Part shown: piece by piece, positions 1-5,667 of the stretch
Numbering within the stretch: the stretch's first letter is position 1
Layout: each line of letters opens with the position of its first letter
Position numbers and translations under genes: made by a program
Assembly (NCBI GenBank): GCA_947467405.1
Contig: CANIIN010000136.1
Location: forward strand, 1-7,059
Source of the DNA: Betaproteobacteria bacterium
GTDB lineage: Bacteria; Pseudomonadota; Gammaproteobacteria; Burkholderiales; SG8-39
Direction: 5' to 3'
DNA: 7,059 bases
Notes under the pieces: model-generated
Databases searched by the model: none
The model's input: only the letters and a program-made list of their open reading frames with translations
Told to the model about the DNA's origin: nothing

Positions 1-2263
1 CGTGGTCGCGCTCAAGAACCACGGCCGCGGCGATCATTTCGCGCAGGATGGTGCCGGAACCCATTAACTGCACCCGGGCGTCGGGCCGTGATTGCAGCAG
101 GTACATACCCTTCAGGATGTCCTGCTCGACGCCCGCCGGCATGGCCGGATGCGCGTAGTTCTCATTCATGACGGTGATGTAATAGAACACGTCCTCCTGC
201 TCGGCGAGCATTCGGCGGCTGCCGTCCTGGACAATGACGGCCAGTTCATAACCGAAGCACGGATCGTAGGCGCGGCAGTTCGGAATCGTCGACGCGATGA
301 GCTGACTGGTACCGTCCTGATGCTGCAGACCCTCGCCTGACAGCGTAGTGCGTCCAGCCGTGCCACCGATCAGGAAGCCGCGCGCGCGCGCGTCGGCCGC
401 CGCCCAGATCAGGTCACCCACGCGCTGGAACCCGAACATCGAGTAATAGATATAAAACGGCAGCAGCGGCTGGCCATGCGTGCTGTAACTGGTGGCCACA
501 GCGACCCAGGACGCCATGGCCCCTGCTTCGGTGATGCCCTCTTCGAGAATCTGGCCGTCGACCGCTTCCTTGTAATAGAGCAGCTCGTCCCGGTCTTCCG
601 GTTGATAGAGCTGCCCGACGGCCGAATAGATGCCGACCTGCCGGAACAGGTTGGCCATGCCGAAGGTGCGCGCCTCATCGGCGACGATAGGCACCACGCG
701 CGGACCGACTTCCTTGTCGCGCAACAACTGACCCAGCATCTGCACCAGGATCATGGTGGTGGACTGCTCCCTCCCGTTGGAGCCCTCCAGCGTCTTTGCG
801 AAGGCGGATAGGGGCGGCACAGGCAGTCTCGGAGCCTGGCTGCTCCTGGCTGGCAGGTAGCCGCCGAGCGTGCGTCGCTGCGCATGCAGGTAGCACATTT
901 CGGGGCTGTCAGCGGGCGGCATGTAAAAGCGCAAGGCTTCGATGGCATCGTCCTGCAAGGGCAGGCCGAAACGGTCGCGAAAGGCTTTCAGGGCATCGGT
1001 ATCCAGCTTCTTCTGCTGGTGAGAGGTCATCCTGCCCTGACCATCCTGCCCCATGCCGTAGCCCTTCTTGGTTTGCGCAAGGATGACGGTGGGCTGGCCG
1101 CGGTGCGACGCGGCGGCATGGTAGGCGGCGTAGATCTTCACCGGATCGTGTCCGCCGCGACGCAGACGGTCGATGTCGTCGTCGGTCATATGCGCGACCA
1201 GCTTCTTCAATTCCGGATACTTGTCGAAGAAGTGTTCACGGTTGAAACGGCCATCGGTAGCGGCATAGGTCTGAAACTCGCCGTCGACAGTTTCGTGCAG
1301 GCGCTTCAGCAGCACGTTCTCGTCGTCGCGGGCGAACAAAGGATCCCAGTCAGAGCCCCACAGCAGCTTGACCACGTTCCAGCCTGCGCCGGCAAACAAC
1401 CCTTCGAGTTCCTGCACGATCGATCCGTTGCCGCGCACCGGGCCATCCAGCCGCTGCAGGTTGCAGTTCACGACGAAGATCAGGTTGTCCAGACCTTCGC
1501 GCGCCGCCAGCGACAAACCGGCCAGCGCTTCCGGTTCGTCCATTTCGCCGTCGCCGACAAAGGCCCACACCTTGCGACCGGCCGTGTTGAGGATGCCGCG
1601 GTCACGCAGGTAGCGCATGTAGCGCGCCTGATAGATCGCATTGATCGGGCCGATGCCCATGGAGCCGGTCGGGAACTGCCAGAAATCCGGCATGAGCCAA
1701 GGGTGGCAGTAGGATGACATTCCCTTGCCGCCCACTTCCTGGCGGTAGTTGGCAAGACGCTCCTCATCCAAGCGACCTTCGAGGTAGGCGCGCGCATAGA
1801 CACCCGGGGCGGAGTGCGGCTGAAAATACACCACGTCACCATCCTGCCCAGCACGGAAAAAATGATTGAAGCCGACTTCAAACAGGTCCGCGGCCGATGC
1901 GTAGCTGGCGATGTGCCCGCCCAGCTCGCCATGCGCGCGATTGGCGCGCACCACCATCGCCAGCGCATTCCAGCGGATGATCGACGACAGCCGCTGTTCG
2001 ATCTCCAGATTGCCGGGGAAAGACTGCTGCTCGGCCAGCGAGACCGTGTTGCAATAGGGCGTGTTGAAGACCGGAGGCAGTTTGACCTTGCTGGCGCGCG
2101 CATGCTCCAGCAGCTTGCGCAACAGGAAGGTGGCGCGAACCTGGCCCTCGGCACGGATCACTGCATCAAATGCATCCAGCCATTCGGTGGTCTCGACAGG
2201 ATCCTCATCCTTCGGAGCCACGCGCCAGAAGGCATCGGTCACGAAGTCGGAAAGATCGGTCAT
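1..2263 (-). CDS. 2-oxo acid (pyruvate-type) dehydrogenase E1 component, AceE/MdeB family, 3' end beyond window
   Basis: This is a homodimeric ThDP-dependent E1 subunit. The family decarboxylates pyruvate or a related 2-oxo acid and reductively acylates the lipoyl group of its E2 partner in the cytoplasm. About 754 codons are visible without a frame break; E. coli AceE has 887 residues, so roughly 135-140 C-terminal residues are missing. Visible motifs match E. coli AceE at a constant +8 offset: H150 (His142), the ThDP/Mg motif GDGEMDEPE with D238 (Asp230), N268 and Q270 in NCNLQRLDG, H415 in the mobile-loop region (His407), D529/E530 in ADEARTFGM, E579 (Glu571) and H648 in GLQHQDG (His640). 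All are intact, so activity is expected. The ATG at 2263 follows AGGAGG (2272-2277) by 8 nt. It is the first gene of its transcript and is divergent from an Lrp-type regulator. It could be the housekeeping aceE, but that context favours a specialised paralogue such as the 2-oxobutyrate enzyme MdeB. I leave the symbol empty because substrate choice cannot be read here. Confidence 0.95.
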   Translation of the reverse strand, partial: MTDLSDFVTDAFWRVAPKDEDPVETTEWLDAFDAVIRAEGQVRATFLLRKLLEHARASKVKLPPVFNTPYCNTVSLAEQQSFPGNLEIEQRLSSIIRWNALAMVVRANRAHGELGGHIASYASAADLFEVGFNHFFRAGQDGDVVYFQPHSAPGVYARAYLEGRLDEERLANYRQEVGGKGMSSYCHPWLMPDFWQFPTGSMGIGPINAIYQARYMRYLRDRGILNTAGRKVWAFVGDGEMDEPEALAGLSLAAREGLDNLIFVVNCNLQRLDGPVRGNGSIVQELEGLFAGAGWNVVKLLWGSDWDPLFARDDENVLLKRLHETVDGEFQTYAATDGRFNREHFFDKYPELKKLVAHMTDDDIDRLRRGGHDPVKIYAAYHAAASHRGQPTVILAQTKKGYGMGQDGQGRMTSHQQKKLDTDALKAFRDRFGLPLQDDAIEALRFYMPPADSPEMCYLHAQRRTLGGYLPARSSQAPRLPVPPLSAFAKTLEGSNGREQSTTMILVQMLGQLLRDKEVGPRVVPIVADEARTFGMANLFRQVGIYSAVGQLYQPEDRDELLYYKEAVDGQILEEGITEAGAMASWVAVATSYSTHGQPLLPFYIYYSMFGFQRVGDLIWAAADARARGFLIGGTAGRTTLSGEGLQHQDGTSQLIASTIPNCRAYDPCFGYELAVIVQDGSRRMLAEQEDVFYYITVMNENYAHPAMPAGVEQDILKGMYLLQSRPDARVQLMGSGTILREMIAAAVVLERDH

Positions 2264-2364
2264 GCTCACAGCCTCCTTTTTCACCTTGGATATGCACCAC
2301 AGCGGCACGCCTGGCCGATTTCCGACAGCGTACACGTGAAAGGACGGCATTGGGTTCTGTTATC

Positions 2365-2380
2365 GGCCGATATATCGGCC
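2365..2380. promoter_or_regulatory. Perfect 16-bp palindrome, candidate Lrp-family operator
   Basis: GGCCGATATATCGGCC is its own reverse complement. TATCGGCC also occurs twice in direct orientation (2361-2368 and 2373-2380), with a 12-bp period. A third copy of the half, GGCCGAT, lies at 2313-2319, 52 bp from the matching half at 2365, about five helical turns. Lrp/AsnC proteins bind as dimers or octamers to helically phased sites with A/T-rich centres, so this is a plausible shared operator. It lies just upstream of the regulator's -10 box, which suggests autoregulation. Binding is inferred. Confidence 0.5.
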
Positions 2381-2390
2381 CCATGAAGCA

Positions 2391-2396
2391 TATAAT
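2391..2396 (+). promoter_or_regulatory. Consensus -10 box for the regulator gene
   Basis: TATAAT matches the sigma-70 -10 consensus exactly and would place transcription start near 2403, about 23 nt before the regulator's ATG. No good -35 hexamer is found 16-18 bp upstream; that position is occupied by the palindrome. This is compatible with a promoter that depends on, or is blocked by, a protein bound there. Confidence 0.45.
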
Positions 2397-2425
2397 TCCT
2401 ATTTTAAAAAAATTTACAGCATAAA

Positions 2426-2974
2426 ATGCCAAAAAATAGCCATACAACCCAATTTGACGAGATCGATTGGCGAATCCTCGATCTTCTCCAGGACAACGCC
2501 CGCATGACCAACATCGAGCTCGCTAAGGCGGTCAATCTGTCACCGTCGCCCTGCCTCGCCCGCATGCGCAAACTGGAAGCCAGCGGCGTGATCCGCCGTT
2601 ACGTGACATTGCTCGACCCGATCACCGCCGGGATGACGGTGAGCGTGTTCATCCATGTCTCGCTGGAAAAGCAGATCGAATCGTCGCTGGAGAATTTCGA
2701 GCGCGCCATGAGCGAGCGCCCTGAAGTGATGGAGTGCTACCTGATGACAGGCGATGCCGACTACCTGCTGCGCGTGGTGGTGCCCGATGTGCAGGCCCTC
2801 GAGCGCTTCATCGTGCAGTTCCTGTCACGCGTGCGCGGCGTGGGTAACATCCGCTCGAGTTTTGCCTTGAAACAGGTCAAGTACCAGACTGCGCTGCCAC
2901 TGCCGGAACGACGCCCGGCAGCGGACGGCCACAACAAATCTACACGCCCGGTGGCGAAACGTAGGCAGCGGTAA
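2426..2974 (+). CDS. Lrp/AsnC-family transcriptional regulator with basic C-terminal tail
   Basis: This is a DNA-binding regulator of 182 residues. An N-terminal winged helix-turn-helix is visible: DWRILDLLQDNAR (14-26) leads into the HTH at about 27-47, followed by LEASGVIRRY (50-59). A C-terminal RAM/effector domain (about 70-150) carries the family signature GDADYLL (109-115). Family members sense amino acids or related small molecules and form dimers to octamers. Usual length is about 150-165, and residues 157-182 form an extra, basic, proline-containing tail. The ATG at 2426 places the HTH at the normal distance from the N terminus but has no clear Shine-Dalgarno sequence, only an A/T-rich leader. 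It is divergent from the E1 gene, the arrangement seen for MdeR and BkdR beside their 2-oxo acid dehydrogenase targets, so control of the E1 gene and of itself is the likely role (inference). Its last 11 codons overlap the 3' end of the opposing SDR gene. Confidence 0.93.
   Translation: MPKNSHTTQFDEIDWRILDLLQDNARMTNIELAKAVNLSPSPCLARMRKLEASGVIRRYVTLLDPITAGMTVSVFIHVSLEKQIESSLENFERAMSERPEVMECYLMTGDADYLLRVVVPDVQALERFIVQFLSRVRGVGNIRSSFALKQVKYQTALPLPERRPAADGHNKSTRPVAKRRQR
2900..2921. other. GC-rich inverted repeat near the convergent gene ends
   Basis: CTGCCGG (2900-2906) and CCGGCAG (2915-2921) can form a 7-bp stem with an 8-nt loop. An alternative pairing uses CGCTGCC (2892-2898) with GGCAGCG (2917-2923). 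It lies inside the last part of the regulator gene and 18 nt beyond the SDR stop on the minus strand. No T-run follows on either strand, so it is not a canonical intrinsic terminator. It might still slow or end transcription of the SDR operon. Confidence 0.25.
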
Positions 2975-3749
2975 TGCCACCGTCCACCAGCAGCACATGG
3001 CCGTTGACGTAGGAACTGGCTTCCGATGCCAGAAAAACGATGGCCCCGGCCATCTCCTGCGGCTCACCCCAGCGGCCGACCGTGGTCCGGTTAGACACCG
3101 TCTGCGCAAAACCCGGCTTGGCCAGCAGCGCCGTATTGATCTCGGTCATGAAGTAACCGGGGGCAATGCAGTTGCAGGTGATATTTCGCGAACCGAACTC
3201 GCCGGCGATCGACTTGGTCAGCCCGGCGATGGCGTGCTTGCTGGCCACATACGAGGACGTTTTTTCGCGCCCCATCACCGACAGCGCCGAACCGACGTTG
3301 ATGACACGCCCCCAACCCTGCGCAACCATGGGCTTCAGCGCCTCGCGTGCAAGCACGTAAGTTGAGGTCAGGTTGGTATCGAGCACCCGGTGCCAGTCTT
3401 CTTCGGTGGACTCGAGAAAGGGCTTCCAGACATTGATGCCGGCGTTGTTGACCAGGATGTCCAGTCGACCGTGGCGTTTCACCACGTCGGCGATGGCCGC
3501 CACGCCGGCCGCCGTGTCCTGCAATTCGAAGGCAATATATTCGGCGTCACCGCCGGCCTTGCGAATCGCAGCGACCGCCTCTTCGAGTTTGGGCACATCG
3601 CGTGCTGCCAGAATCACCTTGGCACCGGCCTGCGCGAGGGCATCGGCGATGGCCCTGCCAATCCCGCGTGAGGCGCCGGTCACGACCGCGACCTTGCCTT
3701 TCAGTGAAAACATGTCGAGCATGGGTTTCTTTTCTGCCTTTGCATTCAT
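2940..3749 (-). CDS. SDR-family oxidoreductase (IdnO/gluconate 5-dehydrogenase-like subgroup), third gene of SDR operon
   Basis: This is a classical short-chain dehydrogenase/reductase of 269 residues, expected to be cytosolic and to interconvert an alcohol and a ketone. It has the Rossmann glycine motif TGASRGIG (24-31), NNAG (101-104) and the catalytic tetrad N126, S154, Y167 (YVASK) and K171. The APGYFMTEIN and RWGEPQEM segments and the NGHVLLVDGG end resemble gluconate 5-dehydrogenase-type SDRs. Arginines in the glycine motif (R28) and after beta-2 (R50 in AARD) suggest NADP(H). The ATG at 3749 is supported by AGGAGG at 3759-3764, 9 nt upstream. That SD begins with the last base of the preceding gene's TGA (3764-3766), so translational coupling is likely. 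Downstream in-frame ATGs (M10, M13) lack such a site. It is paralogous to the gene before it, about 60% identical, and its stop lies 35 bp inside the convergent regulator gene. The substrate is unknown. Confidence 0.93.
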   Translation of the reverse strand: MNAKAEKKPMLDMFSLKGKVAVVTGASRGIGRAIADALAQAGAKVILAARDVPKLEEAVAAIRKAGGDAEYIAFELQDTAAGVAAIADVVKRHGRLDILVNNAGINVWKPFLESTEEDWHRVLDTNLTSTYVLAREALKPMVAQGWGRVINVGSALSVMGREKTSSYVASKHAIAGLTKSIAGEFGSRNITCNCIAPGYFMTEINTALLAKPGFAQTVSNRTTVGRWGEPQEMAGAIVFLASEASSYVNGHVLLVDGGITAAYVSPPGV

Positions 3750-3763
3750 GGCGTCGTCCCTCC

Positions 3764-4543
3764 TCAGGCAGTGGCTGCAATAGTGAACACTTCGGACAGG
3801 CCGCCATCGACCATGAGCACATGACCGTTGACGTACGAACTGGAGTCGGATGCCAGAAAAATCGCTGCACCGCGCATTTCGTCCGGATCGCCCCAGCGGC
3901 CTGCAGGGATATTGTCGGTCACCGACTGCACGAATCCGGGACGCGCCTTCAAGCCGTCATTGATCTCGGTCATGAAGTAACCGGGGGCGATGCAGTTTGA
4001 GGTGACGCCGAAGCGCCCAAGGTCGGCGGCGATCGAGCGTGTCAGTCCGATGATGCCGTGCTTGCTCGCGGCGTAGGAGGCAGTCTTCGACCGCCCCACC
4101 ACCCCCAGCACCGACACGATGTTGATGATGCGCCCCTTGCCCTGCGCCTTCATCGGTTTGGCCGCTTCGCGGCACAACAGGTAGTCGGCTGTCAGGTTGG
4201 TATCGAGCACGCGGTGAAAATCCTCCGAAGTGGATTCGGTGAATTCACTCCAGGTGATGAGGCCCGCGTCGTTCAGCAGGATGTCGAGACGACCGTGACG
4301 TCGCAGGACTTCCGGCACCGCCCCGACGCAACTGGCCTCGTCAGTGAGATCGAATGCCAGAATATCTGCGCTGCCCCCGGCCTTGACGATCAGCGACTGT
4401 GTTTCTTCGAGCTTGCCAAGATCCCGGGCTGCGAGAACCACGTGGGCTCCCGCACCTGCCAGGCCCTGCGCCATGGCGCGACCCAGACCACGCGATGCAC
4501 CGGTGATCAGCGCCGTCTTGCCTTCCAGTGAAAAAATATTCAT
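3764..4543 (-). CDS. SDR-family oxidoreductase, paralogue of the next gene, second gene of SDR operon
   Basis: This is a classical SDR of 259 residues. It has TGASRGLG (14-21), tetrad N116, S144, Y157 (YAASK) and K161, and an NGHVLMVDGG C-terminal motif. R18 and R40 (AARD) point to NADP(H). The usual NNAG motif reads NDAG (91-94), a second-Asn-to-Asp change (codon GAC) that its paralogue lacks. I chose the ATG at 4543 because an AAGAGGAG-type SD (4551-4558) ends 7 nt upstream and the protein then starts directly at the family's normal N terminus (MNIFSLEGK). A longer reading from 4582 adds 13 residues without such support. Counted by eye over 256 gap-free positions, about 155 match the downstream SDR, so the two arose by duplication. 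It sits 82 bp after the first SDR gene and 14 bp before the third. The SDR call is secure; the substrate is unknown. Confidence 0.93.
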   Translation of the reverse strand: MNIFSLEGKTALITGASRGLGRAMAQGLAGAGAHVVLAARDLGKLEETQSLIVKAGGSADILAFDLTDEASCVGAVPEVLRRHGRLDILLNDAGLITWSEFTESTSEDFHRVLDTNLTADYLLCREAAKPMKAQGKGRIINIVSVLGVVGRSKTASYAASKHGIIGLTRSIAADLGRFGVTSNCIAPGYFMTEINDGLKARPGFVQSVTDNIPAGRWGDPDEMRGAAIFLASDSSSYVNGHVLMVDGGLSEVFTIAATA

Positions 4544-4625
4544 TGATTCTCTCCTCTTGTCCGTATTCATGTCGCAGCCCACATGGCAGATTGCGATGCA
4601 ACCGGTCGCCCGCGGCGATCGATGT
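4544..4625 (-). other. Intra-operon spacer between first and second SDR genes
   Basis: This 82-nt spacer contains the Shine-Dalgarno sequence of the second SDR gene (4551-4558). I see no promoter-like element or hairpin with a T-run, so read-through from the first SDR gene is expected. Confidence 0.4.
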
Positions 4626-5378
4626 TCAGCTCATCGGCCCACCCAGTGACTTGCCGCCATCAACGTGCAACACCTGGCCGGTAATGTACTCCGTAGTGGC
4701 CGCAGCGAGAAAGCCCACTGCATTGGCAATGTCGGCCGGCTGGCCAAACTTTCCGGTCAACTGAAGCTTGAGCATCTCGGCGCGGCGCTCCGGCGAGACC
4801 GAATGAAACATGTCGGTCTCGATAACGCCCGGCGCCACCGCGTTGACGTAGATCCCTTTCGACGCCAGATCAATGGCCATGCCGCGCGTCAGACTCGCGA
4901 CTGCCCCCTTGGAGGCGATGTAGTGCGCATGATTGCGACCACCGAGATACGAGCGAGAACCGATATTGATGATGCGACTGCCCTCGCCCATGCGACGCGC
5001 CGCTTCCTGCGCCACGATGAACAGACCCACCACGTTGACCTCGTAGGTCGAGCGGAAGTCGTCTTCCGTCAGACTGAAGAATTCCTTGTCGGAGAAGATG
5101 GCGGCGTTGTTGACCGCCACATCCAGTCGCGGCAGCGTATCGAACAGGGCCGAAACAGCCTTGCGGTCACGAACATCGAGAACGGCCGGGGTCGCCGACA
5201 ACCCTGCGGCCTGAAGCTTCTGTGCCGACACCCCGATGCTCTGCGCATTGAGGTCGGCCATGATCACATGGCAGCCGTCCCTTGCCAGCCTCTCGGCAAT
5301 AGCCAAACCGATGCCGCGCGCGGCCCCGCTGACAAAGGCGACGCGCTTTATACCGGGAATAGATGCTTCTGCTGCCAT
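4626..5378 (-). CDS. SDR-family oxidoreductase, NAD-type, first gene of SDR operon
   Basis: This is a classical SDR of 250 residues, the promoter-proximal gene of the three. The glycine motif is SGAARGIG (17-24). D42 at the end of beta-2 (IMADLN) is the usual mark of NAD(H) preference, unlike the two downstream paralogues. The NNAG motif reads NNAA (90-93). Catalytic candidates are N115, S141 (NIGS), Y153 (YIASK) and K157. The Ser-Tyr spacing is 12 instead of the common 13, a one-residue-shorter loop. The C-terminal half (APGVIETDM, the GKFGQPADIA segment, ITGQVLHVDGG) is FabG-like. The ATG at 5378 follows AGGAGG (5384-5389) by 5 nt. A dehydrogenase for a secondary alcohol or hydroxyacyl compound is likely; a FabG-like reductase role is the alternative, though there are no fatty-acid genes nearby. 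Confidence 0.92.
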   Translation of the reverse strand: MAAEASIPGIKRVAFVSGAARGIGLAIAERLARDGCHVIMADLNAQSIGVSAQKLQAAGLSATPAVLDVRDRKAVSALFDTLPRLDVAVNNAAIFSDKEFFSLTEDDFRSTYEVNVVGLFIVAQEAARRMGEGSRIINIGSRSYLGGRNHAHYIASKGAVASLTRGMAIDLASKGIYVNAVAPGVIETDMFHSVSPERRAEMLKLQLTGKFGQPADIANAVGFLAAATTEYITGQVLHVDGGKSLGGPMS

Positions 5379-5667
5379 TCAAACCTCCTCCATGCCGAAT
5401 CCGAATCGCCGGTCACGCCGGCAAGTGCCCTGCTTCAATCGCTCATTTGGCCGCGAGTGTAACACCGTGATTTTTCCATCCTGCAGCCGTCGCCCCTTTA
5501 TCAGGCCACGGCGACGAACACGGCCGGCTCACGAAATGCCTGAAAACCCGCACCAGATGGACTTCTACAAGCATCGCTCATGGGCTGCTGCCGCGATTTG
5601 CCGTTCGCGATAAAGTGTCGGCTCCTGACGAATACCCGCCAGCCCACACGAGAGAAAAGCCAAAGCC
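5379..5667. promoter_or_regulatory. Divergent intergenic region between SDR operon and alpha/beta hydrolase
   Basis: This 289-bp region must hold the promoter of the SDR operon (leftward) and of the hydrolase (rightward). Visible items are the SDR SD (5384-5389), a small inverted repeat GCCGG-TCACG-CCGGC (5408-5422) and a short dyad GTGTAACAC (5457-5465). On the minus strand that dyad includes TGTTACACT, which resembles an extended -10 box, but no convincing -35 is present. The only short open frame (5536-5613, 25 codons) has no coding support. The rest shows no recognisable feature. Confidence 0.45.

Larger units (their letters stand above)
2264..2425. promoter_or_regulatory. Divergent promoter region between E1 gene and Lrp-type regulator
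   Basis: This 162-bp gap must carry both divergent promoters. It contains a strong SD for the E1 gene (AGGAGG, minus strand, 2272-2277). It also contains a 16-bp palindrome (2365-2380), a consensus plus-strand -10 element (2391-2396) and an A/T-rich stretch from 2383 to the regulator start that contrasts with the GC-rich genes. A weak minus-strand promoter candidate is TTCATG (2382-2387), a 17-bp spacer and GATAAC (2359-2364), three and four matches to consensus. The palindrome would sit exactly in that spacer. The minus-strand promoter assignment is tentative. Confidence 0.6.

Noticed and set aside
751..948. Suspected frameshift in the E1 gene, because other minus-strand frames are open here
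   Set aside because: Codon-by-codon reading of the main frame through 740-940 gives continuous AceE-like protein (YLHAQRRTLGGYLPAR and on to TTMILVQMLG) with no stop, so the gene is intact.
884..1717. Long plus-strand open frame (277 codons) inside the E1 gene
   Set aside because: It is antisense to a perfectly conserved AceE-family sequence, its translation has no family resemblance, and long antisense frames are common in GC-rich genes.
2383..2424. 13-codon leader-like frame MKHIIPILKKFTA ending 1 nt before the regulator ATG
   Set aside because: It has no Shine-Dalgarno sequence, begins upstream of the start predicted from the TATAAT box, and contains no run of a control amino acid, so an attenuator is not supported.
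4544..4582. N-terminal extension of the second SDR (start at 4582)
   Set aside because: The added 13 residues are not part of the SDR fold, and the ATG at 4543 has its own well-spaced SD.
4665..5462. Plus-strand open frame of 265 codons opposite the first SDR gene
   Set aside because: It is the antisense shadow of a well-supported SDR with a strong SD; the translation shows no domain.
5536..5613. 25-codon frame upstream of the hydrolase
   Set aside because: It has no SD and no recognisable peptide family; it lies in intergenic DNA and is best explained by chance.
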